Assembly: GCA_041874725.1 (NCBI GenBank)
Contig: CP097466.1
Span: forward strand, 3,286,001 to 3,350,000
From: Duganella sp. BuS-21
GTDB taxonomy: Bacteria > Pseudomonadota > Gammaproteobacteria > Burkholderiales > Burkholderiaceae_D
Reading direction: 5' to 3'
Length of the DNA stretch: 64,000 nucleotides
Shown here: positions 28,364-36,889 of the stretch, one piece after another
How the letters are laid out: each line of letters begins with the position of its first letter
Numbering within the stretch: position 1 is the first letter of the stretch
Position numbers and translations under genes: made by a program
Notes under the pieces: model-generated
What the model was told of the DNA's origin: nothing
What the model saw: the letters and a program-made list of their open reading frames with translations, nothing else
The model's database searches: none

Positions 28364-29962
28364 ATGACGCAATCCACCATCACCCTGCCAGACGGCATGC
28401 AAGTCACTGGCGACATCAAGCCTGGCTACGAAACCATTCTGGTGCCCGAGGCACTGGCGCTGGTGGCCAAGCTGAGCCGCGAGTTCGAAGCGCGCCGCCA
28501 ACAACTGCTGGCCGTGCGCGTGGAGCGCGCCAAGCGCCTGGACGCCGGCGAACGCCCGGACTTCCTGGCCGACACCGCACACATCCGTAACGGCGACTGG
28601 AAAATCGCGCCGATTCCGAAGGCGCTGGAATGCCGTCGCGTGGAAATCACCGGCCCGGTGGAGCGCAAGATGGTCATCAACGCATTGAACTCCGGCGCCG
28701 ACAGCTATATGACCGACTTCGAAGATTCGAACTCGCCAAGCTGGGACAACCAGATCACCGGCCAGATCAATATGAAGGACGCGGTGCGCGGCACCATCGC
28801 CCTGGAGCAGAACGGCAAGTCCTACAAGCTGAACGAGAAAGTCGCCACCCTGGTGGTACGTCCGCGCGGCTGGCACCTGGATGAGAAGCATGTGCTGGTG
28901 GACGGCAAACGCGTCTCCGGCGGCATCTTCGACTTCGCGTTGTTCATGTTCCACAACGCCAAGGAGCAGATCGCACGCGGCGCCGGCCCGTTCTTCTACC
29001 TGCCGAAAATGGAATCGCACCTGGAAGCGCGCCTGTGGAACGACATCTTCGTGATGACGCAGAACGAGCTGGGCCTGCCGCAAGCCACCATCAAGGCCAC
29101 CGTGCTGATCGAAACCATTCTGGCCGCGTTCGAAATGGACGAAATCCTGTACGAACTGCGTGAACACAGCTCGGGCCTGAACGCCGGTCGCTGGGATTAC
29201 ATCTTCTCCTGCATCAAGAAGTTCAAGCTGGACAAGGACTTCTGCCTGGCCGACCGCGCCAAGGTCACCATGACCGCGCCGTTCATGCGCTCGTATGCGC
29301 TGCTGCTGCTGAAGACTTGCCACAAACGCAATGCGCCGGCCATCGGCGGCATGGCGGCGCTGATTCCGATCAAGAACGATACGGAGAAAAACGACATCGC
29401 CATGGGCGGCGTGCGCAACGACAAGGCGCGCGATGCCACCGACGGCTACGACGGCGGTTGGGTGGCGCACCCCGGGCTGGTGGAGCTGGCCATGGCCGAG
29501 TTCAAGAAAGTGTTGGGCGACAAGCCGAACCAGATCGACAAGCAGCGCCTCGACGTGGAAGTGCACGCCGAACAGCTGTTGGACTTCAAGCCGGAAACGC
29601 CGATCACCGAAGCTGGCCTGCGTTACAACATCAATGTCGGCATCCACTACCTGGGCAGCTGGCTGAACGGCAACGGCTGCGTGCCGATCCACAACCTGAT
29701 GGAAGATGCGGCCACGGCCGAGATCAGCCGCTCGCAGGTGTGGCAGTGGATCCGCTCGACCAAGGGCGTGCTGGACGACGGCCGCAAGGTCACCGCCGAC
29801 ATGGTGCGCGCGATGATCCCGGAAGAACTGGCTAAGGTCAAAGTAACCGCACCGGACGGCAACACGCCAGCCTATCCGCGCGCGGCGCAGATCTTCGAAG
29901 AGATGTCGACCTCGGAATCGTTCGAAGAATTCCTGACGCTGCCGCTGTACGAAGAAATCTAA
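28364..29962 (+). CDS. aceB: malate synthase A
   Basis: A 532-residue enzyme that condenses glyoxylate with acetyl-CoA to malate in the glyoxylate bypass. The length fits isoform A. MTDFEDSNSPSWDN, VVRPRGWHLDEKHV, PFFYLPKMESHLEARLWND, KATVLIETILAAFEMDEIL and HSSGLNAGRWDYIFS carry the metal, glyoxylate and CoA residues. The catalytic base region NLMEDAATAEISRSQVWQW is near the C-terminus. GGAG lies seven bases before the ATG. Isocitrate lyase is not in this window. The gene is divergent from a LysR regulator and converges on gloB across a hairpin-rich spacer. Confidence 0.97.
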   Translation: MTQSTITLPDGMQVTGDIKPGYETILVPEALALVAKLSREFEARRQQLLAVRVERAKRLDAGERPDFLADTAHIRNGDWKIAPIPKALECRRVEITGPVERKMVINALNSGADSYMTDFEDSNSPSWDNQITGQINMKDAVRGTIALEQNGKSYKLNEKVATLVVRPRGWHLDEKHVLVDGKRVSGGIFDFALFMFHNAKEQIARGAGPFFYLPKMESHLEARLWNDIFVMTQNELGLPQATIKATVLIETILAAFEMDEILYELREHSSGLNAGRWDYIFSCIKKFKLDKDFCLADRAKVTMTAPFMRSYALLLLKTCHKRNAPAIGGMAALIPIKNDTEKNDIAMGGVRNDKARDATDGYDGGWVAHPGLVELAMAEFKKVLGDKPNQIDKQRLDVEVHAEQLLDFKPETPITEAGLRYNINVGIHYLGSWLNGNGCVPIHNLMEDAATAEISRSQVWQWIRSTKGVLDDGRKVTADMVRAMIPEELAKVKVTAPDGNTPAYPRAAQIFEEMSTSESFEEFLTLPLYEEI

Positions 29963-29971
29963 GTCAACGTC

Positions 29972-30051
29972 GCTCCCGCGCAAGCGGGAGCCCATGCTGA
30001 CTATGGATTCCCGCGTCCGCAGGAGTCATTTCGCCCAATGGGCGAAATGAC
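29972..30051. repeat. paired REP-like hairpins between aceB and gloB
   Basis: Two clean palindromes lie in the 97-bp gap between convergent genes. GCTCCCGC/GCGGGAGC (29972-29991) has a four-base loop. GTCATTTCGCCC/GGGCGAAATGAC (30025-30051) has a 12-bp stem and three-base loop. The first resembles the inner hairpins of the MITE-like element at 14999-15134. They lack T-runs, so they are not standard terminators but may shield mRNA 3' ends. Confidence 0.6.
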
Positions 30052-30059
30052 GGGCGCTG

Positions 30060-30866
30060 TTAGAAGTCGTTCTTCCACAAGCGCAGCGCGGTGAAGGTCG
30101 CCAGTGGCGTATCGATGCGATCGAGACGCCCGGCCTGCACTAGCTGCTGCGCAATCGCCGGCTCGCGGTAACGCAGGAAGGGATTGGTCGCTTTCTCCAG
30201 GCCGATGCTGCTGGGCACGGTGGGCATGTCGTGCTCGCGCTTGTCCGTCTCCGCCTTCACCCGCTCCTGCAGCGCAACATTATCCGGCTCCACCACGCGC
30301 GCGAAGCGCAGGTTGGACAGCGTGTACTCGTGCGCGCAGTACACCAGCGCATCATCCGGCAGCGCGGCCAGCTTGCCGAGCGAGCTGATCATCTGGGCCG
30401 GCGTGCCTTCGAACAGGCGTCCGCAACCGCCGGCAAACAGCGTGTCGCCACAGAACAGCCAGGCCGGCGCATCGCCGCTGGCGTCGCGCACGTAGGCGAT
30501 GTGGCCCATGGTGTGGCCCGGCACATCGAGCACGTTCAGCTTCAGCGCCAGTCCCGGCACGTCGATGGTCTTGCCTTCGCCGACCGGCAGCGTGACAGCG
30601 GCGATGGTCTCGTTGCGCGGGCCGAAAACGGGAACCTGATAATGCTGTAATAATTCAGGGACGCCGCCGATATGGTCAGCATGGTGATGGGTGAGTAGAA
30701 TGGCGGTGAGCTTCAGGCCATGATCTTTCAGTGCCGCCAGGATGGGTTTGGCGTCGCCGGGGTCGACTACTGCGGCATGTGTGCCATCATGGATCAACCA
30801 CAGGTAGTTATCGCGGAATGCCGGTACCGTTAAAACAGTGAGAGCTTGAGTAGAAGATATGGTCAT
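30060..30866 (-). CDS. gloB: hydroxyacylglutathione hydrolase (glyoxalase II)
   Basis: A 268-residue metallo-beta-lactamase-fold enzyme that hydrolyses S-lactoylglutathione to lactate and glutathione, completing methylglyoxal detoxification. The metal site is [10 protein letters not shown] near residue 60, with [29 protein letters not shown] and [14 protein letters not shown] all intact. The C-terminal glutathione-binding region ends in NPFLRYREP and LRLWKNDF. It is divergent from the YafS-like gene by 20 bp, the same arrangement as in E. coli. Confidence 0.96.
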   Translation of the reverse strand: MTISSTQALTVLTVPAFRDNYLWLIHDGTHAAVVDPGDAKPILAALKDHGLKLTAILLTHHHADHIGGVPELLQHYQVPVFGPRNETIAAVTLPVGEGKTIDVPGLALKLNVLDVPGHTMGHIAYVRDASGDAPAWLFCGDTLFAGGCGRLFEGTPAQMISSLGKLAALPDDALVYCAHEYTLSNLRFARVVEPDNVALQERVKAETDKREHDMPTVPSSIGLEKATNPFLRYREPAIAQQLVQAGRLDRIDTPLATFTALRLWKNDF

Positions 30867-30886
30867 TGGATCGCTAAAGGCTAAGC

Positions 30887-31663
30887 ATGGATAAGGCGGG
30901 ATCAGAGAAATCCATTATAGCGCTGGAAGGCTGGCTGCAAACGCCCGCAGGTGTGTACATGCGTGCGTGGGAACAAAGCTGTCTCGATAATTTAACAGCC
31001 GATATCTTCGGCTACAACGCGGTGCAGATCGGCATGCCTGAAATCGATGCACTTGCCGCCAGCCGCATGCCGTACAAGCTGCTGGCCGACCGCAAAACGC
31101 GCGCGGTACGCGACAACCTGCGCGCCGTCAACGTCACGCTCGACTACACGGAATTGCCGTTCGCCTCGCAAAGCGTGGACCTCATCGTGCTGCCGCACGT
31201 GCTGGAATTTTCCACCGATCCGCACCAGGTGCTGCGCGAAGTCGAGCGCGTGCTGATACCGGAAGGGCAGGTTGTCATCTGCGGTTTCAATCCGGCCAGC
31301 CTGTGGGGCGCGCGCCATGTGCTGCGGCGCGTCGGCGGCACCTCGTTCCTGCCGCGCACCGAGGAGCTGATTTCCATGCCGCGCATGAAAGACTGGCTAA
31401 AATTGCTGAACATGAGCGCCAGCCAGAGCCACTTCGGCTGCTACGCGCCGGCCTGCCGTACAGAAAAATGGCTACAACGCTACACCTTCATGGATAATGC
31501 CGGGTCGCGCTGGTGGCCGTACTTCGGCGGCGTGTACATCATACAAGCGGTCAAGCGCGTGAAAGGCATGCGCTTGATCGGTCCGGCATGGACCAAAAAA
31601 ACGGCCAACGCCCAGGTGGGCGTGCCGGTAACAAACAAACAACGGGAACAGCAGGATGGATAA
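30887..31663 (+). CDS. YafS-like SAM-dependent methyltransferase domain protein
   Basis: A 258-residue class I methyltransferase-like protein. The recognisable parts are [19 protein letters not shown] (strand 4 region) and [21 protein letters not shown], which match Methyltransf_11 proteins. The glycine motif of the SAM site is not obvious, so activity is uncertain. Its place between gloB and rnhA matches yafS of E. coli, which supports the family call. The 3' end overlaps rnhA by 8 bp. The substrate is unknown. Confidence 0.83.
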   Translation: MDKAGSEKSIIALEGWLQTPAGVYMRAWEQSCLDNLTADIFGYNAVQIGMPEIDALAASRMPYKLLADRKTRAVRDNLRAVNVTLDYTELPFASQSVDLIVLPHVLEFSTDPHQVLREVERVLIPEGQVVICGFNPASLWGARHVLRRVGGTSFLPRTEELISMPRMKDWLKLLNMSASQSHFGCYAPACRTEKWLQRYTFMDNAGSRWWPYFGGVYIIQAVKRVKGMRLIGPAWTKKTANAQVGVPVTNKQREQQDG

Positions 31664-32096
31664 GGTTGAAATTTTTACCGACGGCGCATGCAAGGGCAAT
31701 CCTGGCCTCGGCGGTTGGGGCGCATTGCTGGTGGCCGAGGGCGCCGAAAAGGAAATCTGCGGCGGCGCGCGCGACACCACCAACAACCGCATGGAATTGC
31801 AGGCGGTGATCGAGGCGCTGACCGTGCTGAAGCGGCCGTGCACGGTGGTGCTGCACACCGACAGCCAGTACGTGCAAAAGGGCATCAGCGAATGGATCCA
31901 CGGCTGGAAGGCGCGTGGCTGGAAAACCGCGAGCAAGGAGCCGGTCAAGAACGAGGACTTGTGGAAGGCGCTCGACGCCGCGCAGCAGATGCACACGGTC
32001 GAATGGCGCTGGGTGCGCGGCCACAATGGCCATCCTGGCAACGAACGCGCCGACATGCTGGCCAATCGCGGCGTGGAAGTGGCGCGCGCCCGCTGA
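31656..32096 (+). CDS. rnhA: ribonuclease HI
   Basis: A 146-residue enzyme that cuts the RNA strand of RNA-DNA hybrids, removing primers and R-loops. The catalytic residues are visible: Asp in [17 protein letters not shown], Glu in [10 protein letters not shown], Asp in [12 protein letters not shown], and the late Asp in [10 protein letters not shown]. The basic handle [20 protein letters not shown] is also present. The start overlaps the YafS-like gene and dnaQ follows 33 bp later on the same strand, whereas in E. coli rnhA and dnaQ are divergent. Confidence 0.97.
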   Translation: MDKVEIFTDGACKGNPGLGGWGALLVAEGAEKEICGGARDTTNNRMELQAVIEALTVLKRPCTVVLHTDSQYVQKGISEWIHGWKARGWKTASKEPVKNEDLWKALDAAQQMHTVEWRWVRGHNGHPGNERADMLANRGVEVARAR

Positions 32097-32129
32097 TATA
32101 CTGCTCGCTGAAATTCATAACGGAACACT

Positions 32130-32858
32130 ATGCGCCAAATCGTACTCGATACTGAAACCACCGGTATCAACCCCAAGCTGGGCAACCGCATCCTGGAAAT
32201 CGGCTGTGTGGAGCTGTTCGAGCGTAAGCTGACCGGCAACAATTTGCACTTCTACATCAACCCGGAGCGGGAATCGGAAGAGGGCGCGCTGAACGTCCAC
32301 GGCCTGACCACCGAGTTCCTGAGCGACAAGCCCAAATTCCGCGAGATCGTCGAACAGCTGCGCGAGTACATCCAGGGCGCCGAAGTCATCATCCACAATG
32401 CGCCGTTCGACTTGGGCTTCCTGAATCATGAATTCAAGCTGCTGAACCTGCCGGATTTCAGCAGTCACATCGGCGGCGTGATCGACACGCTGGTGCAGGC
32501 CAAGGAACTCCATCCGGGCAAACGCAACTCGCTGGACGCGCTGTGCGACCGCTACGGCATCTCCAACTCTCACCGTAAGCTGCACGGCGCGCTGCTGGAT
32601 GCCGAGCTGCTGGCCGACGTCTACCTGGCCATGACGCGCGGGCAGAACAGCCTGGGCATGGATGTGGAAGAAGAAGTGGTCAACATCGGCGAACTGCTGG
32701 CGCCGGTGGCCATGGCCGACATCATCTTTGTGCCGGCCTCGGAAGCCGAGCTGGCCGAGCATGCGGCCACCTTGGCGGGGCTGGACAAGGCGGTAAAAGG
32801 GCAATGCATCTGGACCGCCTCGCTGAATCCACCAGCGCCGCTGGCCGCTGCCGCATAA
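32130..32858 (+). CDS. dnaQ: DNA polymerase III epsilon subunit (3'-5' proofreading exonuclease)
   Basis: A 242-residue DEDDh exonuclease. The three motifs are clear: VLDTETTGINPKLGNRILEI (Exo I, Asp and Glu), HNAPFDLGFLNHEF (Exo II), and HRKLHGALLDAELLADVYLA (Exo III with the late His and Asp). The residues beyond 180 form the usual flexible C-terminal tail that binds the alpha subunit. It works in the polymerase III core with alpha and theta. It lies after rnhA and before a tRNA gene. Confidence 0.96.
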   Translation: MRQIVLDTETTGINPKLGNRILEIGCVELFERKLTGNNLHFYINPERESEEGALNVHGLTTEFLSDKPKFREIVEQLREYIQGAEVIIHNAPFDLGFLNHEFKLLNLPDFSSHIGGVIDTLVQAKELHPGKRNSLDALCDRYGISNSHRKLHGALLDAELLADVYLAMTRGQNSLGMDVEEEVVNIGELLAPVAMADIIFVPASEAELAEHAATLAGLDKAVKGQCIWTASLNPPAPLAAAA

Positions 32859-32865
32859 TCAGGGC

Positions 32866-32894
32866 TTGCATCAAGCGGGTCCAAGCACTATAAT
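32866..32894 (+). promoter_or_regulatory. sigma-70 type promoter of tRNA-Val
   Basis: TTGCAT at 32866-32871 and TATAAT at 32889-32894 are separated by exactly 17 bp. Transcription would begin near 32901, a few bases before the mature tRNA 5' end at 32908. Confidence 0.8.
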
Positions 32895-32907
32895 GCTCGG
32901 ACTCAAG

Positions 32908-32982
32908 GGGAGGTTAGCTCAGGGGTAGAGCACTGCATTCACACTGCAGGGGTCGCAAGTTCGAAACTTGCACTTCCCACCA
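32908..32982 (+). tRNA. tRNA-Val (anticodon CAC)
   Basis: All arms fold by eye. Acceptor GGGAGGT pairs with ACTTCCC (one G-T pair). The D stem is GCTC/GAGC, the anticodon stem CTGCA/TGCAG with loop TTCACAC, and the T stem GCAAG/CTTGC with loop TTCGAAA. CCA is encoded. The anticodon CAC at 32940-32942 reads GTG codons. It follows dnaQ, as a tRNA gene (aspV) does in E. coli. Confidence 0.95.
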
Positions 32983-33014
32983 GAATTCGTATAAAAATCA
33001 AGCACTTAAAAATG

Positions 33015-33045
33015 ATCCAGCCTTTAGTCGGCTGGATTTTTTTTT
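33015..33045 (+). terminator. intrinsic terminator after tRNA-Val
   Basis: A perfect eight-base stem (ATCCAGCC / GGCTGGAT) with a seven-base loop is followed by nine or more T, 33 bp after the tRNA. The next 170 bp, up to the GH43 gene, hold no gene I can support, only a tandem repeat of GGTGTAATTT. Confidence 0.92.
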
Positions 33046-33215
33046 GTCGGTGTAATTTGCGGGTGTAATTTACTTTTGCACCTGAGTGGGGCACTCTGAT
33101 GTGGGCCAATACCTTTACTTCCATGGCCTTGAAGCTGTGCTCATCGTGATTCTGTTCGCGCGGTGCCTAGCTCCTTTTCCCGAAGGGCATGGCACGCGCG
33201 ACTGTACGTTGCCAT

Positions 33216-34265
33216 TTACCGCGCGACGCCGCTCGTGGTCAGCGTCACCGGGGCGATGGTGCCGTCCGCATTGAACGCCAGCCGCTCAATCGCGAGTTGG
33301 CGGTGGTTACCGTCGCTCTGACCCAGCGGGCGGCGGTGATAGGCGATATACCATGCGTCGGTCCCGGGAATATTGACGATCGAGTGATGGCCTGCGCCGG
33401 TTGCGACACGGCTGTCCTGTTGCAGGATCTTGCCGATCCGTTTGAACGGCCCGAGTGGCGAGTCGCTGATCGCGTAGGCCACGCTATAGTCGGGGCCGGT
33501 CCATTCGCCTTCCGACCACATCATGTAGTACCTGCCCTTGCGCTTGGCCATGAACGGGCCTTCGACATAGGCCGGGTCCGGCGTGATTTCCTTGTAGCGC
33601 GTGCCGTCGGCGAAGGGGACGACGCTAAGCAGGTCCGCCGCCAGCTTGACCACGTTCATGTGGCCCCAGCCGCCGTAGTACATATAGAACTGTCCGTCGT
33701 CGTCCTTGAACACCATCTGGTCGATCGGCTGGGCGCCGTTGTGGATCGCTCCGATCAAGGGCTTGCCCAGCGCATCCTTGAACGGCCCTTCAGGACGCGC
33801 ACTGACCGCGACCCCGATACCGCCAAGCTGGTCATTGGTTTTGATGTCGTTGGCACCGAAGAAAAGATAGTACTTGCCGTCGTGCTGAACCGCCGAGGGC
33901 GCCCACACGGCGTAGGCGGCCCAGCTGACGTTTTCGACGTCGAGCACGCGCGGGTGCTTGGTCCATTGCACCAGGTCGGTCGATGAAAACGCATCCATGA
34001 AGCTCTGCTTGAGAAACGGCGCCCAGATCAGGTCCTGGCGGGCGCGCATGCGCTCCTGCGCCGACGTGAACTTGCCGCTTTGCGCCACTGCGCCGTCGTC
34101 TGCCGAATAGGTCGGATAAATCCAATAACGACCGTCGAAAATGCGGATTTCAGGATCCGCATACCAGCCGGGAACGATGGGATTGCCACCCGTTGCGTTC
34201 GAACTGGCCGCAACCGAGACGAAGATGAGCGCGCTGCGCGCCAGGCGGGGCAGGAAGGTTTTCAT
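33216..34265 (-). CDS. glycoside hydrolase family 43 protein, secreted
   Basis: A 349-residue five-bladed beta-propeller glycosidase, probably an arabinosidase or xylosidase. The signal peptide is MKTFLPRLARSALIFVSVAA. The catalytic base Asp is in PGWYADPEIRIFDGRYWIYP, the pKa-modulating Asp probably in PIDQMVFKDDDGQFYMYYGG, and the general acid Glu in YVEGPFMAKRKGRYYMMWSE. GAGHHSIVNIPGTDAWYIAY is also typical of GH43. I chose the ATG at 34265 because it opens the signal peptide. The enzyme should be periplasmic or secreted. It is separated from the other glycosidase genes by about 3.5 kb. Confidence 0.9.
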   Translation of the reverse strand: MKTFLPRLARSALIFVSVAASSNATGGNPIVPGWYADPEIRIFDGRYWIYPTYSADDGAVAQSGKFTSAQERMRARQDLIWAPFLKQSFMDAFSSTDLVQWTKHPRVLDVENVSWAAYAVWAPSAVQHDGKYYLFFGANDIKTNDQLGGIGVAVSARPEGPFKDALGKPLIGAIHNGAQPIDQMVFKDDDGQFYMYYGGWGHMNVVKLAADLLSVVPFADGTRYKEITPDPAYVEGPFMAKRKGRYYMMWSEGEWTGPDYSVAYAISDSPLGPFKRIGKILQQDSRVATGAGHHSIVNIPGTDAWYIAYHRRPLGQSDGNHRQLAIERLAFNADGTIAPVTLTTSGVAR

Positions 34266-34386
34266 CAAGCGGCGATGTCGTTGAAATTCCCACCATTGTA
34301 TGCCCAAGGACCATTGCGATGCGCGTGGCCACGACATACAATTGCGGCCGTTGGGCCATCTTGCCCGCATTCGAACAAGGAAAATA

Positions 34387-34734
34387 ATGAGTCTGCCGCA
34401 ATATATTACGATTAACGGAACGTCTTATGCGTCGCAAAACCTGAGCGAGGCCGCCAAAGCGCAGGCGGTGAATGTGCAGGTGGTCGATGCTGAATTGGCG
34501 CGTTTGCAGCAGCAAATCGCAATCGCCCAGACCGCGCGCAACGCCTACGTCGCCGCGCTGATTGAGTCGGTCAAGGGCAAAGGCAAAGCGGACGCTGCGG
34601 AAAAGCCAAAGAAAGCAGTCGCGGCCGAAAAGCCGAAGAAAGTAGTTGCCGCCGACAAGCCGAAGAAAGCTGTCGCTGCGGAAAAGCCGAAGGCGCCGCG
34701 TAAGCCTAAAACGGCTGTGGCTGAAGCAAAATAA
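34387..34734 (+). CDS. DUF6447 family protein with Lys-Pro-Ala repeat tail
   Basis: A 115-residue small protein. The N-terminal 60 residues (YITINGTSYASQNLSEAAKA, then VVDAELARLQQQIAIAQTAR) match what I know of DUF6447, a short, probably helical family of unknown role. The rest is a low-complexity basic tail, about four repeats of AEKPKKAVAAEKPKK type, similar in composition to histone H1-like proteins. AAGGAAAATA precedes the ATG at 34387. The tail could bind nucleic acid, but this is a guess from composition. Confidence 0.8.
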   Translation: MSLPQYITINGTSYASQNLSEAAKAQAVNVQVVDAELARLQQQIAIAQTARNAYVAALIESVKGKGKADAAEKPKKAVAAEKPKKVVAADKPKKAVAAEKPKAPRKPKTAVAEAK

Positions 34735-34746
34735 GCACCCGCCTCC

Positions 34747-35433
34747 TCAAATAGCCTGCGCTCCGACGCGCAGGCTAGTCCCGCCTTGCTGTTGCAGCGT
34801 CGAGATACGCCCGGCCTGTTCGAACACGCTGCGCGCGGTCAGATTGAGACCGGAAATCGGCATCTCCGCCGCCCGCAACGCATCCACCAGCCACGAATTG
34901 CAATTGTTGAACAAACTGTAGTTGCCCGTCGCCTGGTAAAACCGGTCGGGGTTGCTCTCCTGCTTGCCGAGATAGATGGGCTGACCGTTGCGGTCGGCGG
35001 CGATGCTGCGGTCGATGTACTCGACTAGCTGTTGAAAGCCGCGCTCCGTGATGGCCAGCGCAATCACGTCGGCCGCTGTCGCGCCTAGCGGCGGGTTGCT
35101 GTCCCTGCCGCCGACCTGCAAGGCCGGGTAGTCGGACGCGACCAGGGCTTTCACCGCCTTCGACCACGGCGGCTGCTCCGCCACGAAATACTCGCCGTCG
35201 CCCCAGCCCACCACTACATATTTGTGATCGCGGAAATCGGCCCCCAGCTTGGAGCTGCGTGCCAGCAGGGAAGGGCCGTCCAGCAGCAGCGCGGTGTGCC
35301 AGCCGTACTGCACGACGTAGATCGTGTGTGGCGTGCTTGCGGCCGGCAGGTCTGCGCGGCTGGGAACGCCAGCGCAGCCGGCTTGAAGTACAAGCAACGC
35401 GAGGAGGGCAAGCTGCTGAAAGATCGATCTCAT
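34747..35433 (-). CDS. DUF2459 lipoprotein
   Basis: A 228-residue predicted lipoprotein. The N-terminus is a lipoprotein signal with the lipobox LQAGC. The mature part has YVVQYGWHTALLLDG, VVVGWGDGEYF and the long conserved block FNNCNSWLVDALRAAEMPI, the signature of DUF2459 (TIGR02117). The NNCNSW segment with the earlier His looks like a NlpC/P60-like or similar active site, though no activity is established. I chose the ATG at 35433; an in-frame ATG at 35457 would add eight polar residues before the signal. Confidence 0.85.
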   Translation of the reverse strand: MRSIFQQLALLALLVLQAGCAGVPSRADLPAASTPHTIYVVQYGWHTALLLDGPSLLARSSKLGADFRDHKYVVVGWGDGEYFVAEQPPWSKAVKALVASDYPALQVGGRDSNPPLGATAADVIALAITERGFQQLVEYIDRSIAADRNGQPIYLGKQESNPDRFYQATGNYSLFNNCNSWLVDALRAAEMPISGLNLTARSVFEQAGRISTLQQQGGTSLRVGAQAI

Positions 35434-35454
35434 TTCACTTCGAGGGCGGATGCA

Positions 35455-35485
35455 CATGCTGTAAAACCGTCGATTTTACAGCATG
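35455..35485. promoter_or_regulatory. long palindrome upstream of the DUF2459 gene
   Basis: CATGCTGTAAAA and TTTTACAGCATG form a perfect 12-bp inverted repeat around a seven-base loop. It begins 22 bp before the DUF2459 start and lies 31 bp after the zinc-protein stop, with both genes on the minus strand. It lacks a T-run beyond the stem. It could be an operator for the downstream gene or an RNA hairpin protecting the upstream mRNA. Confidence 0.45.
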
Positions 35486-35515
35486 CACTTTCCCTCTCAT
35501 GTCAGCGGGCCTGCA

Positions 35516-35809
35516 TCAATCGAAATCGAAGATATCGCTGAGGAAGCCTTCGCGTTTCTTCTTGTGTTGCGGGTACTGGCCGTGCCCGGAGTGATGCTGT
35601 TGTTGATAGCGCGGGTCCGGCGTGCGCTGCTGCTGGTGTTGCTGCGGCGGTGCGGCCGGCGCCGGAGCGCCGCCGATGGAGCGCTCGATAATCTTGTCGA
35701 GCTCGCCGCGGTCCAGCCAGACGCCGCGGCAGCTCGGGCAGTAATCGATTTCGATGCCCTGGCGCTCACTCATCACCAGGCTAAGGTTTTTGCAAACTGG
35801 GCAGTCCAT
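35516..35809 (-). CDS. TFIIB-type zinc-ribbon protein
   Basis: A 97-residue protein with a zinc ribbon at residues 1-40: CPVC near the start and CPSC at about 24-27, then RGVWLDRGELDKII. This is the zf-TFIIB (PF13453) pattern. The rest is a Gln/His/Pro-rich linker (QQHQQQRTPDPRYQQQHH) and an acidic end, FLSDIFDFD. It lies 11 bp after the TerC gene on the same strand, so the two probably share an mRNA. Its role is unknown. Confidence 0.87.
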   Translation of the reverse strand: MDCPVCKNLSLVMSERQGIEIDYCPSCRGVWLDRGELDKIIERSIGGAPAPAAPPQQHQQQRTPDPRYQQQHHSGHGQYPQHKKKREGFLSDIFDFD

Positions 35810-35820
35810 GGAATTCTCCT

Positions 35821-36780
35821 TTATTTCACTTTACGGCTTGTGTACAAACTGGCGACCACGCTGCCAGCGATCAGCAGCACCACCACCATTAGCGAGATGT
35901 GCACCGGCACGTGCAGCCACGGCAACAACAGCATCTTCAGGCCGATGAAGCACAGCACCAGCGCCAGGCCAAACTTGAGCAGGTGGAAGCGGTCGGCGAT
36001 ATCGGCCAGCAGGAAGTACAGCGCCCGCAGGCCGAGAATCGCGAACATGTTCGAGGTGAACACGATGAACGGGTCCGAGGTGATCGCAAAGATCGCCGGG
36101 ATCGAATCCACCGCGAACACCAGGTCGGTCGCCTCGATCAACACCAGCACCAGGAACAGCGGTGTCACGAAACGCTTGCCGTCCTTCAGCACGAAGAATT
36201 TCTCGCCGTGCTCGCCTTCGGACACCGGCAGCGTGCGGCGGGCCAGCTTGAGTACCGGGTTGTTCTGCACGTCCGGCTCATGGTCGACCGCCTTCAGCAT
36301 GCGCACGCCGGTGTACAGCAGGAAGGCGCCGAACAGGTACAGCACCCAGCTGAATTCGCTCACCACCCAGGCGCCGGCCAGGATCATGATGGCGCGCATC
36401 ACGATCGCGCCCAGCACGCCGTAGACCAGCACGCGGCGCTGGTACTCGGGTCGCACCTGGAAGGCGGTGAAGATCAGCAGGAAAATGAAGATGTTATCGA
36501 CCGACAGCGCCTTTTCAATCAGGTAGCCGGACAGGAACTCCAGCGACTTCTGCTCGGCGATTTCCGGGCCGACGGTGCCGTTCAGGTGCCACCACAGGCC
36601 GGCGTTGAACAGCAGCGCCAGCGAAAACCAGCCCAGCGACCAGTAGCCCGCTTCGCGCGCCGAGACCTTGTGCGCCTTGTTGCCGCCGAAGACCCATAAG
36701 TCCAGCGCCAGCATCACCAGCACAAAGGCGACGAAGCCCGCCCACATGGGGCCGCTTGCCATGCTTTCGATACCGTTCAT
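35821..36780 (-). CDS. TerC/Alx family membrane protein
   Basis: A 319-residue protein with about nine transmembrane helices. The acidic in-membrane motifs SVDNIFIFLLIF (first half) and EATDLVFAVDSIPAIFAITS (second half) are those of TerC/Alx proteins, which move Mn2+ or similar metals. GLRALYFLLADIADRFHLLK confirms the family. It is divergent from the nhaR-like gene by 109 bp and upstream of the zinc-ribbon gene. Metal export is inferred from the family, not shown here. Confidence 0.93.
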   Translation of the reverse strand: MNGIESMASGPMWAGFVAFVLVMLALDLWVFGGNKAHKVSAREAGYWSLGWFSLALLFNAGLWWHLNGTVGPEIAEQKSLEFLSGYLIEKALSVDNIFIFLLIFTAFQVRPEYQRRVLVYGVLGAIVMRAIMILAGAWVVSEFSWVLYLFGAFLLYTGVRMLKAVDHEPDVQNNPVLKLARRTLPVSEGEHGEKFFVLKDGKRFVTPLFLVLVLIEATDLVFAVDSIPAIFAITSDPFIVFTSNMFAILGLRALYFLLADIADRFHLLKFGLALVLCFIGLKMLLLPWLHVPVHISLMVVVLLIAGSVVASLYTSRKVK

Positions 36781-36889
36781 TTCTCCTCCTGCTCATGTTT
36801 GATGTTGATCAAGACATCATAGGTAAGTGCCATACATCGCACAATTCGAATATACTTGAGTAATTCATCCAAAAAATCGAGGTAATGCC

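Noticed and set aside
28349-29995. Long minus-strand frame antisense to malate synthase
   Set aside because: Malate synthase is unmistakable on the plus strand; the antisense protein has no family features.
32939-33124. 61-codon minus-strand frame overlapping tRNA-Val
   Set aside because: Its C-terminus is antisense tRNA, a well-known source of false short proteins.
36781-36889. Possible manganese riboswitch upstream of TerC
   Set aside because: The 109-bp gap is too short for the usual leader plus the nhaR promoter, and no conserved riboswitch core is visible.
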